Assembly (NCBI GenBank): GCA_033220425.1
Contig: CM065646.1
Coordinates: 937,501-1,001,500 of the forward strand
DNA from: Lepraria neglecta
Taxonomy: Eukaryota > Ascomycota > Lecanoromycetes > Lecanorales > Stereocaulaceae
Length of the DNA stretch: 64,000 bases
Reading direction: 5' to 3'
Positions 22,601 to 36,059 of this stretch are shown here, piece after piece (position 1 is the first letter of the stretch; each line of letters starts with the position of its first letter). The translations under genes were made by a program, and so were the position numbers. Below the pieces are notes generated by a model, which was not told where the DNA came from, did no database searches, and saw nothing but the letters and a program-made list of their open reading frames with translations.

Positions 22601-25600
22601 ATGCCAGATAGAGACCTTGGTCTCTTGTCTCTTGATGGTGGTGGAGTACGCGGGCTATCGTCGCTTTCTATCCTCAAGAAACTCATGGAAAATATCGATC
22701 CAGACTCGCCGCCAAAGCCGTGCGACTACTTTGACATGATTGGAGGGACAAGTACTGGCGGGTGGGTGATTCCATCCTTCTAATGTCCATCGCTAACATC
22801 CGCAGCCTGATGGCCATTATGTTAGGCTGCCTCGAGATGGACATTGATGAATGTATCTCCGCCTATACGGCCTTATCTGATCGGATCTTTCAGAAGCAGA
22901 AACATCGAGTCAAGATCAACGGGCAAATACAGGGAAGGTTCGATACGGCAGAGCTGGAGCGCTCAGTCAAAGAGGTTATAGTTCAAAAAGGACTGCAGGA
23001 GGATGCGCTGCTCAAAAGATCAGACCCATGTTGCAAGGTGTAAGAGACCAAATCTTTACCGAAGTAAAGCAAAGCGATGCAAAGCATAGACTAACCGTGG
23101 CCTCTAGTTTTGTATGCGCTACGAGCAAGGAGACTGCCGATACCGTGCATTTCAGAACTTACCCATCGCGTGGCTCATCACACATGTTTCACGCGACGCG
23201 GATCTGGGAAGCCGCTCGAGCTACATCCGCTGCATCATCTTTCTTCGACCCTATCAAGATCGGCCCTTATAACGAGGAGTTTGTTGATGGCGCAACGGGA
23301 GCCAATAATCCTGTACAAGAGCTGTGGAATGAAGCAAAATCTGTTTGGTCCGATGAGCCCTTGGAAAGCAGGATCCAATGTCTCGTGTCTATTGGGACGG
23401 GCGTGCCTTCTCTGAAGCCTTTCGGTTCAAGCCTCGGGGAGATTGGGAAGACGCTGGTGCAGATCGCCACGGAGACCGAGAGAACCGCTGAAACTTTCCA
23501 TCGAGGGCACTCGGAGCTCGACGCCAGTAACCGATATTTTCGTTTCAACGTACTCCGAGGATTAGAAGGAATCGGACTCGAGGATGTATCGCAGAAGAAT
23601 ATAATTATGGCGGCCACCAGTCGCTATATGGAATCTGAAGCAACCGTCAAACAAATGAAGCTCTGCGGGAAGATTCTATTGGCAAGGGAATGTACGTTCA
23701 CACATGACTGATGTATGCCTTGTTCCTCTAACTTTCTATATAGACAACGGCCTATATAAGATCAACTTTAGTATGCGAGGCTGGTCTTTTGTGAATCACT
23801 TTGTGGCCCGTGACAAAGAACTAGAACAGTTAGAGCAAACCTTGCTGCCAAGGCAAACTCGTGACTTACATCGTAAGGTCCTAATCTTGCACGGACTTGG
23901 CGGCATAGGTAAAACGCAACTGGCTGTAGCATTTGCCAGAAAGTATCAAAAGACATACAGTTCAATCTTTTGGCTAAATGGTGGCAGTAAGGATCAAGTA
24001 CGGCAAAGCCTTGCAGAGATCGCACGACGATTGCCAGAGGGTCAAATCTCCGAATTCAGCAGGACCTTCACTAAATCATCGAGCGAAGATCTCGATATTA
24101 TTATCAACGAAGTTCAAAATTGGTTCAGTCAACCTGCAAACAATCGATGGCTTCTCATCTTTGATAATGTTGATCGGGATCATTCCCCTGAGCTTCCCTC
24201 AAAAGTACGCGATCTGCATGCATTTGACGTCGAAGACTATTTTCCAGGTAGCGATCACGGCTCAATCCTAGTGACAAGTCGACTGCGCAGGCTAAGGCAA
24301 TACGGGGATAGCTTGGAGCTGACAAAAATGAACGAGCATCAAGGGAAAGCTGTCCTTGAGACCAGAACAGGAAGATCCCTTGAAGGTGCTGTGGCACCAC
24401 CAACGCTCTGCTAAGTAGCACGCTGACTGTGACAGGTCTTGAGCAAATCGTGCATCTCCTCGGCGGTTTACCTCTTGCACTTGCTCACGCCGGTTCTTAT
24501 ATGCATGAGACAGGCATAACTGTCGCCGATTACATCGCCTCTTATCAGAACACATGGAAAGCGCTTTTCGATTGTGAAATGATATCTTTGAAGGAATATC
24601 CAAACCGCAGCATTCAGTCAACATGGACGCTGTCATATGAACACGTTAAGAGAAGGGATCCAGATGCTGTAAAAATGCTAGATCTGTGGGCCTATCTTGA
24701 TTCTTCGGATCTGTGGTATGAATTGTTCACGCCCATTCTTAGCGGCCAGATTGTACTAAAAGACGAGTTACCGGAATGGTTTGTGCGCAGCGTCCACGAG
24801 AAGACCAATTTTACACAGAAAATACGGATGTTGTTGAGCTTTTCACTTGTGGAAACGCAACTCGACTCTTCCGCATATTCTGTGCATCCTGTGGTACATA
24901 AGTGGTGCTTTCACACGATGACTGAAAACAAAGATGAGGTTGCCCCTCTAGCAATTATGGCGGTCGGCTCAGCTTGTCCTTCGGGAACAGAACCAGAGTA
25001 TTGGCTGTTGCAGCGACGATTACTACCGCATTGCGAACGAATTTTACAATGGTCCCAAAGTGATTTGCAAAGTGTCCAAGATTACGAGGGACTAATGGAT
25101 TCCTCCCTCAGTAGATCATTTGACAACCTGGGTAATCTATACCAAGATCAGGGCAAGCTGAAGGAGGCCGAAGAGATGTACCAGCGAGCGTTGGAGGGAA
25201 AAGAGAAGGCATTAGGTCCGGAGCATACGTCCACGCTAAATACAGTTAATAACCTGGGTGTTCTATATAAAGATCAGGGCAAGCTGAAGGAGGCCGAAGA
25301 GATGTACCAGCGAGCGTTAGAGGGAAAAGAGAAAGCATTAGGTCCGGAGCACACGTCCACGCTAGGTATAATTAATAACCTGGGTCTTCTATACCAAGGT
25401 CAGGGCAAGCTGAAGGAGGCCGAAGAGATGTACCAGCGAGCGTTAGAGGGAACTGAGAAAGCATTAGGTCCGGAGCACACGTCCACGCTAGGTATAATTA
25501 ATAACCTAGGTATTCTATATAAAGATCAGGGCAAGCTAAAGGAGGCCGAAGAGATGTACCAGCGAGCGTTAGAGGGAAAAGAGAAAGCATTAGGTCCAGA

Positions 25601-26984
25601 GCATACGTCTACGCTACGCACAGTCAATAACCTAGGTCTTCTATATCAAGATCAGGGCAAGCTAAAGGAGGCCGAAGAGATGTACCAGCGAGCGTTAGAG
25701 GGAAAAGAGAAGGTATTAGGTCCAGAGCATACGTCTACGCTAGACACAGTTAATAACCTAGGTCTTCTATACCAAGATCAGGGCAAGCTAAAGGAGGCCG
25801 AAGAGATGTACCAGCGAGCGTTGGAGGGAAAAGAGAAGGCATTAGGTCCGGAGCATACGTCCACGCTAGATATAGTTAATAACCTGGGTGTTCTATATAA
25901 AGATCAGGGCAAGCTGAAGGAGGCCGAAGAGATGTACCAGCGAGCGTTAGAGGGAAAAGAGAAAGCATTAGGTCCGGAGCACACGTCCACGCTAGGTATA
26001 ATTAATAACCTAGGTATTCTATATAAAGATCAGGGCAAGCTGAAGGAGGCCGAAGAGATGTACCAGCGAGCGTTAGAGGGAACTGAGAAAGCATTAGGTC
26101 CAGAGCATACGTCCACGCTAGATATAGTTAATAACCTAGGTTCTCTATACCAAGATCAGGGCAAGCTAAAGGAGGCCGAAGAGATGTACCAGCGAGCGTT
26201 AGAGGGAAAAGAGAAGGCATTAGGTCCGGAGCATACATCTACGCTAAATACAGTCAATAACCTGGGTCTTCTATATAAAGATCAGGGCAAGCTAAAGGAG
26301 GCCGAAGAGATGTACCAGCGAGCGTTAGAGGGAAAAGAGAAGGCATTAGGTCCGGAGCATACATCTACGCTAAATACAGTCAATAACCTAGGTCTTCTAT
26401 ACCAAGATCAGGGCAAGTTAAAGGAGGCCGAAGAGATGTACCAGCGAGCGTTAGAGGGAACTGAGAAGGCATTAGGTCCAGAGCATACGTCTACGCTAGG
26501 CACAGTCAATAACCTGGGTACTCTATATAAAGATCAGGGCAAGCTAAAGGAGGCCGAAGAGATATACCAGCGAGCGTTAGAGGGAAAAGAGAAGGCATTA
26601 GGTCCGGAGCATACGTCTACGCTAAATACAGTCAATAACCTAGGTCTTCTATACCAAGATCAGGGCAAGTTAAAGGAGGCCGAAGAGATGTACCAGCGAG
26701 CGTTAGAGGGAACTGAGAAGGCATTAGGTCCAGAGCATACGTCTACGCTACAAATAGTCAATAACCTGGGTTCTCTATATAAAGATCAGGGCAAGCTAAA
26801 GGAGGCCGAAGAGATGTACCAGCGAGCGTTAGAGGGAAAAGAGAAGGCATTAGGTCCGGAGCACACGTCTACGCTAGGCACAGCTGGAAATTTAAGACGT
26901 CTACGCAAGGAAAGGACTCAACCGAAAAAAAGATTCTGCGCAATCAGTTTGGAAAGAATGCGAGCAGTTTTCTCTTCTGCCTAA
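22601..26984 (+). CDS. patatin / NB-ARC / TPR NLR-like receptor
   Basis: Fungal STAND/NLR-type protein of 1389 residues, probably cytosolic, with a role in non-self recognition or regulated cell death inferred from the family. Exons: 22601-22761, 22806-23039, 23108-23691, 23744-24385, 24436-26984; all joins in frame. Residues 1-325 form a patatin-like phospholipase with oxyanion loop DGGGVRG, nucleophile elbow GTSTG and catalytic Asp in VDGATGANNP. Residues about 345-600 form an NB-ARC with P-loop GLGGIGKTQLA, Walker B WLLIFDNVD, sensor SILVTSR, GLPLAL and later YSVHPVVHKW. Residues about 772-1359 are 14 nearly identical 42-residue TPR units of the kinesin-light-chain type. All catalytic and nucleotide-binding motifs look intact, so the gene is probably functional. 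A Fot1/pogo element ends 153 bp before the start codon, in the promoter zone. Confidence 0.92.
25128..26891 (+). repeat. 14 tandem 126-bp TPR units
   Basis: Fourteen head-to-tail units of exactly 126 bp each encode one TPR. The core GKLKEAEEMYQRALEG is invariant except for one M-to-I in unit 12. Differences between units cluster at few sites: residue 3 (N, V, L, I, S or T), residue 6 (Q or K), the G-K/T-E-K site, and the three residues before NN (NTV, GII, RTV, DTV, DIV, GTV, QIV). Near-identity over the rest of the unit implies recent duplication or continuing gene conversion. Confidence 0.97.
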
Positions 26985-27109
26985 ATGATTTGTACCATAT
27001 GGTGTTCATACAACATTAAATCTCGCCGAGGGCTTGGAGGATCAAGACAGCTGCAGCACGTAAACTTGTGGTACTGGTTTTCGCCGTCTGTTCCCAGTCG
27101 ATCTTAGGA

Positions 27110-27446
27110 GTCAGTCGATTTACGTCGATTCAGCCGAACTCCTGCAACCGCATACCTGACAGGTCTAAAAACACCTGTCCTATTTAATAACGAGGACAAT
27201 TCTCCCTCTGGAAACAGTCTCGCCTTTTCTTATGTCTCTAGCGGCGCAGAGACAGACGGAAGCAGTGTCGAATATGAGCCAGATGTCGATTCAACGCAAC
27301 CGACCGCCGTAGACGGTCCCGGTGACATTGTTAAAGAAGAGTTGACTGTACCACGCGCTGGATCCGCCTCTCCTACTGGAGCGTCACCGCACGTGCATGT
27401 CGACTGCGCGCCTATTCCATACGCAATCATGGCCACTAAATATTAA
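27110..27446 (+). other. orphan open frame, possible gene remnant
   Basis: An open plus-strand frame of about 110 codons ends at TAA near 27446. It has no early ATG, is acidic and Ser/Thr/Pro rich (SYVSSGAETDGSSVEYEPDV, then DGPGDIVKEELTVPRAGSAS) and ends PIPYAIMATKY. I do not recognise it. It may be the tail exon of a lost gene. It starts about 125 bp after the NLR stop codon. Confidence 0.3.
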
Positions 27447-27984
27447 AAGAAGAGCTAGATTGCTGCTCCGGTCTGCTATGCGTCATTACTAGGACTTAAC
27501 CAGGCTTTGCATGGATTAATCAATACTGAGGAGATAGAGAGTATGAGGCTCCATCACTTGCATCTATGTCCAAGGTCTCTAAACAAATCAACGCTCAAGG
27601 TGGATACTATAGCAATGCAATGCAAGCGGCATCGTACGAAGGCCACGAGACAGCGGCGCTACCGTGCAGATAGACTGATCTTCTTGGCGCTTGCTCTTTC
27701 TTCATTTTCCGTTGAGAGTTCGAGCCCGCTCGTTGCTACTCTTGTATCTCCCCGGCAGCGAGGAGCAGTTCCTCGAGGCTCGAGAGGGATTTGCTTTCTT
27801 CGTTACTGTGCCTGACTTTACTTAACTGCGACTCATGTTAGTTGGACTGGAAGAAAGGTTGACGATGTGCTCACGGCACGAAAGTCTTGGCAAGGATATT
27901 AAACCTTACCCCACCGAGCCCGCTCAGTGGAAAATGTGTGCAAGCATGAGTCATTCAGTCCCAAAAATAAGTTGATTATCGTCA

Positions 27985-28730
27985 TGATAAGTCTCTGCAT
28001 ACACACTCCAACTTATCATGGCTTGCCACTGCATATCTCATGGCCACAGCAGTGTCGCAACCAATCAGTGGTCGGTTGACAGACATATACGGGCGACGAG
28101 CTGGTCTCGTGTTGAGCAATGCCACGTTTGGCGTCGGTAATTTGATTTGTGGCCTAGCAACATCTACGGGAGTCTTGCTCCTTGGAAGGACTATCGCAGG
28201 CATTTGCGGAGGTGGAATCTATGCGATCGCGACCTTTGTGGGGCCTGATCTGATTCCTCTGAGAAAGAGGGGGATCGCTTTGGGAGCCAATAATATAATG
28301 TATGGCTTTGGACTGTCACTTGGTGGCATTCTCGGAGGCTGGATCGCCGACTCAACTGGCTGGAAGTGGGTCTTCCTCATACAAGTCCCATTCGTAGCCT
28401 TCACCACTGTCCTTGTCTTCTTTGTAGTGAAGGTCCCCCGGAAGAGGGAGCATACACCTTTGAGTCAAATCGACTATCCCGGCTCCGTGCTCTTGACAAC
28501 AGGACTGGTATTGCTGCTTTTAGGTCTCAATGATGGAGGTAACCTTGCGTAAGGGGCCAGCGCCCTGGTTCTTACGACCATCCCTCTATCTGGGGTGTGC
28601 CTGACTGGTTTCGTCTGGTGGGAGACGAAATCAGCTGTACCGATCATCCCGGTACCTCTGTTTCTACACCAAACTGTTGCTGCGGCCTGCTTGATATATC
28701 TAGTCACTTTGGTCATCGACCTATCATGTG
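27985..28730 (+). pseudogene. MFS drug-transporter remnant, truncated
   Basis: A piece of a 14-helix DHA2-type major facilitator. Protein similarity starts at LSWLATAYLMATAVSQPISG and continues through motif A-like GRLTDIYGRRAGL, GRTIAGICGGGIYAIATFVG and GWKWVFLIQVPF to GLNDGGNLA. There an in-frame TAA (28550-28552) interrupts, and the same frame resumes with GASALVLTTIPLSGV and WWETKSAVPIIPVPLFLH before fading near 28700. The N-terminal helix and the last eight or so helices are missing. The broken stop falls where a Trp or Gln codon is expected, consistent with C-to-T mutation. It is surely non-functional as a transporter. Confidence 0.85.
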
Positions 28731-28979
28731 TATATGTACATACGTCAGAGACACGTTTTATGGCGCAGATGGTTTTAAAGTACGTCGTTATGTTACTGAG
28801 TAAAGACAGTGCACAATTGTTGGACACAGGTGTATCTGTCTACACTTATTCAAATAATTTTATTCTGCAAGCTACGAAGAATCCACCTTTCGGCGGCCAT
28901 GTTTCTATCTCACGACCAACCATTGCGAGATCGCACCGGTTGGCCGGACAAAAAAGAAGGCAGAGGGTCGAGTATGTAC

Positions 28980-29701
28980 TCAATTCATTTTTCGTAGTCT
29001 TTTCCGTGCTCTTCTCACCTCAATCTCTATTTCCCCCATCTGGTTTGATAGACTTGCCAATGCCGGTACGACGTCGACTACTGCGGATTTGAAACTGCTT
29101 TGGGAGGCTCTCAACGCCGGAGGAACAAGGATACCAAACCATTTCAAAGGGTCAATAGATGTGCCTGAAGCTTTGTCCGCTTCCTCAAATGTAGGCTTAG
29201 TATCGCCCGCGTCCTCCTTAGGTAGTGTGCCGGTATTGAGGTCGTCGATCTTTAACGCCGGCGTAAAATCTGAAGCTGTAGGTTCAAGGGCGGAGAAGGA
29301 AGGGAGCGAATCGTTCACAGAGCTAGAGCGAGACTTAGCATACATGCATGAGCTGCATGTAAATGATGCTTAGACGTAGGCTCCTTACACAACTGTTGAA
29401 GCCTGCATCCGACCGTCGTAATAGTCCTGACCATAGCGAATACGATTGGGATTGGAGAAATTCGCCTGGGCAAGTGAAAAATAGCCCTACCCTTGGGTCA
29501 GCAGGAACATAGACAGTATTGCTTCGGATGGTCATATACATTCGAGAGATACCTATTCAAGTCTTGCTGCAGCTTCTGATGCTGGTCGAGGAGATGAAGG
29601 TAGCGTTCTAAGAGGTCATCAAGGGAGCGAGTCAACGTCTCTTTGCTCTCCGGTATTTTACTTGCTGGCGGTGTCGTTTCAGGGGAGAGAACCTCCGCCA
29701 T
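28980..29701 (-). CDS. vma22: V-ATPase assembly factor VMA22 (CCDC115-like)
   Basis: ER-resident assembly factor for the V0 sector of the vacuolar ATPase. Exon 1 starts at ATG 29701 (MAEVLSPETTPPASKIPESK) and holds the coiled-coil LDDLLERYLHLLDQHQKLQQ. Exon 2 gives FSLAQANFSNPN and RYGQDYYDGRMQAS, and exon 3 ends with DPLKWFGILVPPALRASQSS and EIEIEVRRARKRLRKMN. The blocks SLAQANF...RYGQDYYD.RMQAS and PL.WFGILVPPALR.AQ.SF are the family signature. Joins are in frame (donors near 29545 and 29388). The gene is divergently arranged with the next gene, 199 bp apart. Confidence 0.85.
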
Positions 29702-29900
29702 TCTATCAACTATACCGAATTAAAACCCGTTCACAGGATCTGTGAACGTGTTTGGGTTGGAGTAATAACGAGGAAGCTCCGAAAGAAATGAAGTCCAGAG
29801 CAAGCGCGCTTGGCGCGCCATCGAAAAGCATCATCGAGCATGAGGGGCTTCCACTTTCGGACTTGACAGGTGGAGCTTCGTCGTCGCCCTCAGCATCGAA

Positions 29901-31709
29901 ATGCTGTCCCACAGATTACCATTGGTGAGGGTGTTGCGCTCTGGACGCCCTCCAAGACCCTCCAATCCTACCAACCCCCTGCCCAACCATAGGCTATTCA
30001 CCCAGAATTCTCAGCTGCTTCTTGTCTCCGGCGCGACTCCCCGACCTCAATTGCCCTTTCTGCACCCCGCTGCTGGGGGTAGGCCGCCTCCAGTAGTACC
30101 TCGTACCCAGCTACAATATCAGCTTGCTCGCCTTTTAACTACGGAAAGAAAGCTTTACTTCAAGGATCAACTATGGAAAGGAGCGAAGTATACTGTATAC
30201 GGCTGGGCAGCTTTAATACTTTTGGCGATGATGTCGTTTGGCATTCAGAGCGAAGTGGCCGAGAGACGCTTTCCTGCACCGCCCGAATGGACAAAATGGT
30301 CTCGGTTCCATTACCATACGACGAAGACTCGGGAAGATCCAGATCCCAACTCAGGCCTCATAGATTGGTCCAAAATTGGCAATGAATACCTTGAATTGCT
30401 TCGGCGGCTTGAAGACCCTTCCATAGACGGCCAAGATTTGCGGCCCATCTTACAAGACGAAGGGGATCTCTACGTCGCTGGGATTGGCAAAGCTGGGCTG
30501 GACATATCTGCCAAATCCGAGCCTTGGAGGCGTGGATACTACACGTGTCTGATGGGAATTGCCAAGGCAGCTGAGAATAGAGACGGCTGGGTTGATGATA
30601 CCACGAGAAATCTCGTGTTCCCACCAGAGCTGGTTGTTGGCCCGTCAAACCCACGTCCGAAACCGGTGCCATACGGTGCAATGGCTGCCCCTCGCGAAGA
30701 GGATTGCGTTCCAGCTTTCGAGCCAGCTGAGACCTATTATATGAAGATCCTCACCACCCATGGATTCAGTACTCGTCAGCGTCTTGACGCCGCATTAGCG
30801 TATGCTGATTGGCTAGACTTCAAAGGCCTGTCGTCAACCGCAGAAGAGATGTACGATTGGAGTCTGGACATCGCAATGGGAGCCCTTCCAGTGGGTGTCA
30901 ACAATGTTGTGGACATCAAGACAGGCGTCATCAACAGTAAAGCAACATATATCTCTTCGAACGTGCTGCTCGCAACGACTTCCTTGGCTTACCATCACGC
31001 CCGCAATAACAACCTCACAGCGGCGTTACCTATATTCTTATCTGTGCTACGAGCGAGACGGCAACTTCCCAACTCCACATCAGCAATTACGGAACCGAGA
31101 TCACAGGCTGATTCTCCATGGTCCGCGGTTTTCTCCTTCTTTCGGTCTCTGATCGTTACCCCGCCTTATCCTGAAGCGCCACCAACTGGCGACGAAACTC
31201 CGACCCGGACACCGGCAGCAATATGCGAAGAAGCTGCGGTGATGTCCCATGTTGGAGAAATCCTATTCGCATCACCAGGTGCAAGCTCGTTCGCCAAAAT
31301 GCCATCTAACACCTCTGTTGGGCCACCGATCGCCACTAGAGCTACAGCCGGACAATTGAAGAATCAGCAAACTGGCCTGAGCTGGACTCGCGATGCTGTG
31401 GATTTAGCCGAAGCAACCATTGATTCAGCAGACAAAGACGACCAAGAGGCAAGGGATAAATGCTCAGAGTGTCTGGCAGTAGGCATGGAGAATTGGTCCA
31501 CGATGGTCTCGAAGTTGCTAAAGGACGAACGCAAAGCCAGAGCCGGACCTCAACAGAAGGGTGGTAGCAATTGGTTCTGGGGTAGCAGCGCTGCTACGGA
31601 TGAAGAGGAAGGTAGATGGGAGCGAGAAGCAAAAGTTGTGGACGAGAGACTGAGGAGTGTGAGGAACATACTTATAAGGGAGGCAGACAGAAAAGATAAC
31701 GCTGCTTGA
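29901..31709 (+). CDS. mitochondrial membrane TPR protein (Mgr3-like)
   Basis: A single exon of 602 residues. The N-terminus is basic and Arg-rich, typical of a mitochondrial targeting sequence. One transmembrane segment follows (YTVYGWAALILLAMMSFGIQ, about residues 93-112). The soluble part is helical and TPR-like, with RYADWLDFKG-like helices, LDAALAYADWLDFKGLSSTA and NNLTAALPIFLSVLRARRQL. This layout resembles Mgr3, the adaptor of the yeast i-AAA protease, but I infer this from architecture rather than a full-length match. Fungal orthologues are often labelled, probably wrongly, as maltose permease. No breaks. Confidence 0.6.
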   Translation: MLSHRLPLVRVLRSGRPPRPSNPTNPLPNHRLFTQNSQLLLVSGATPRPQLPFLHPAAGGRPPPVVPRTQLQYQLARLLTTERKLYFKDQLWKGAKYTVYGWAALILLAMMSFGIQSEVAERRFPAPPEWTKWSRFHYHTTKTREDPDPNSGLIDWSKIGNEYLELLRRLEDPSIDGQDLRPILQDEGDLYVAGIGKAGLDISAKSEPWRRGYYTCLMGIAKAAENRDGWVDDTTRNLVFPPELVVGPSNPRPKPVPYGAMAAPREEDCVPAFEPAETYYMKILTTHGFSTRQRLDAALAYADWLDFKGLSSTAEEMYDWSLDIAMGALPVGVNNVVDIKTGVINSKATYISSNVLLATTSLAYHHARNNNLTAALPIFLSVLRARRQLPNSTSAITEPRSQADSPWSAVFSFFRSLIVTPPYPEAPPTGDETPTRTPAAICEEAAVMSHVGEILFASPGASSFAKMPSNTSVGPPIATRATAGQLKNQQTGLSWTRDAVDLAEATIDSADKDDQEARDKCSECLAVGMENWSTMVSKLLKDERKARAGPQQKGGSNWFWGSSAATDEEEGRWEREAKVVDERLRSVRNILIREADRKDNAA

Positions 31710-32349
31710 TTTTTCCAGTGACCTCGACTTCCATTTTTTGTGCATCAAAGCAATAGAGGAGGCCGCTTAGATCCGTGGTGATCTTGACCCAGGACAGTTG
31801 AAGAAACCGGGCGAGCGATACGTGGTCAACTCATACGTCGCTGAGATGGACCGTGGCTCCGCACAGCACGATTTTGGATCCTCACACTCCAAATCATAAC
31901 CACAGAATGGATGGAGAATCCGAGATACGCTCCTACAAGCAACGCCAGCGCAACATCATGTCAATCTATGACTAGGCATCTTCTTGGTCTTGTTATGTTC
32001 ACGGCAGTTCGATGACCAAGGAATGTCAGACAGAGACCACCATGGCGGAAGAATTGTGGCATCAAAGAAAGGGGAGGTTAAAGATCTTGGTAATCGGCTC
32101 AACGGACGAGCCTCCAGCGGAGGTCAATCTAGAGTTGCCATTCAGGGCAGAGTGGCTAGGGCAAAGCCGAAAAGGGTACGCAAGTACAGAACCATACTTA
32201 GGTGAAGAGGAAAGCATTTCGCTTAGCACAGAGTCTCATGCAGCCGCAGAAGTTCATCAAAACCACGCATAACCAACCATATTCCATTGCTGCATTTCTC
32301 TATCCTGCCTCAATCCATCCAGCACATCTTCACGCCAACCCCAAAACCC
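31710..32349. other. convergent intergenic region
   Basis: This lies between the TPR gene and the 3' end of the ATP sulfurylase gene. No gene or repeat recognised. Confidence 0.4.
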
Positions 32350-34367
<2,018 letters not shown>

Positions 34368-34619
34368 TCAAAGCTCGCGTAGTGGGTACAGAATTAGTTG
34401 AGATTAAGGAGTAGCTGGATTGTAAGCTTCTTATGGCACTTTTCGGGAAAATGATGAAGACTAAGCAAGGATTACAAACTTGCTGGAATGTTCAAGATGC
34501 TCAATTAAAGTCTGGCCACCTGAGGTGTTTACGACATTCAGTAAAATGAGGGAAGTATGTGAGACAATTCAAATGTTTTGTGTGGTAATGCGATTATCAA
34601 CAAAAAGTTCGGATGTGCG

Positions 34620-34629
34620 ATGACGTGAC
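34620..34629. promoter_or_regulatory. candidate Cys3/MetR bZIP site (8/10)
   Basis: ATGACGTGAC lies 274 bp upstream of the ATP sulfurylase start. Fungal sulfur regulators Cys3/MetR bind ATGRYRYCAT; eight of ten positions match. It is a prediction from the motif only. Confidence 0.35.
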
Positions 34630-34891
34630 GGCAAAGCATCTCCGGCCAGCCTTTTGCCTCGTGCGAATTGATCATGACACGACGTAAAGCAAGCAGCATT
34701 TCGGTGAACATATCTGAATAGCAGTTTGGAAGAAAAGTTGTTTTAAGTCAACCTATAGCTAGTTCCAAGAACAGCCGCCACACTCTAAGTATGCAGATCT
34801 AGATCCTTTTCCCCTATGCAAATGCAACCCAAAGAGCCCCCACAGCGCCATGCTATGTATGCAAGCCAAATATCCTCCCACGCATGATGCA

Positions 34892-35855
34892 CTATGATGT
34901 AATTTCCGCCCCCTCTTCAGACTCTAAGGCCTGATGCAAAGCCTCCGACTGCTTCTTCATCTCCTGCTCCTTCAAAAACTGCGCAAACTTCGACCTTGGG
35001 TTATGAATCCCGCATTCCGTCTTCTGCTGCCCTTGCCACCTTCCAGCGCGCTCATCTTCGCCTTCCTTGACAGGTTTTGTAGAGTGCCAATCGCCCACGC
35101 TCTTGTACCCGCGGTCGAGAAGCTCGTTGTAGGGAACGTTGTTTGCCTTGATGTACTCGTTGACTTGCTTGAATGACCAGTTCGCGAATGGGTTCACTTT
35201 GACGAGACCGGCTTCATCGACTTCGATCACGGGGATGTCGCCGCGTTGGCCTCCTTGACTGCGTCGTCGGCCTGTTAGGACGGCGCCAACTTGTAGTTCT
35301 CTGTATGCCCGCTGGGCTGGCTCCACCTTCGCTAGCCAGTCGTAGAGCTCGTCGTTTGTCTCCCATAATCTTTCACCGTGTTGCCGGGCGAAGTCCTCTT
35401 CGCTGTCTGCGCCAGCGGGCTTATATATGTGGAGGTTGACTAGTGGATATCGGTCTCTTATGCGGTTGATGAGGTCATGGGTTTCGGGGAAGTGGTGGAG
35501 GGTGTCGAAGAAAATCAGGTCAACCATTTGCGGTCTTGGAATCTTCATTTTTGCAAGCATGTCGAGGCTCGTTACGCCAGTGACGCCGAATGCGGTTTCT
35601 TGGTATAAGCCGGGTAATGAGGTGATGCACCATTGTAATATTTCTGCATTGTAAGTCAGCTTGGCCTTGAATAAGCAGACTGGCAAAATTCGTACCTTGA
35701 GGCTCAAGGTTCTGAAGTTGACGATTTAAGAAGACCAAATGTGGTTTTGTGAAATATATCTCTGGGAGCTCCGCATCGCTGGAACTGCCACTGGCATAGC
35801 CAGATTCGTAGTCATGGCCATCTTCTTCTAGTTTGTAGACTGGAGAAGATCCCAT
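34892..35855 (-). CDS. met16: PAPS reductase
   Basis: Reduces PAPS to sulfite with thioredoxin, the third step of sulfate assimilation. Start ATG 35855 (MGSSPVYKLEEDGHDYESGY); an upstream in-frame ATG at 35951 is less likely. Exon 1 ends ...LNRQLQNLEPQ; exon 2 starts about 35647 with EILQWCITSLPGLYQETAF. Signatures: FGVTGVTSLDML, LIFFDTLHHFPET, the PP-loop region, VIEVDEAGLVKVNPFANWS and the catalytic KTECGIH near the C-terminus. The protein is about 305 residues, normal for the family. It is followed in the same direction by ATP sulfurylase, with 545 bp between the genes, so co-regulation is likely. Confidence 0.94.
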
Positions 35856-36059
35856 TTTGCGAAACTCAATTGGGCACTTGAATATAGTAGGAAAACCGAA
35901 AATAAAGTTTGCCGTCGAACTTTTCAGATATTGAGCAGAAAGGCCGTTCAAAAGGATGCTGACAGATGTCAGTTAAGAGAGATGATGTGGAATAAATATA
36001 GGGAGAGTGACAAGGTACTTGGAAAAGAGCCGCAGATCGTGGATTACACATTGTGGGCA

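Noticed and set aside
23267-23617. Minus-strand frame over the patatin domain
   Set aside because: The opposite strand carries clear patatin motifs.
25128-26891. Regular repeat array resembling a CRISPR
   Set aside because: The repeats are 126-bp coding units in frame within a eukaryotic NLR gene, without spacers; they are TPRs.
30173-31152. Small frames within the mitochondrial TPR gene
   Set aside because: Out-of-frame shadows of the 602-residue frame.
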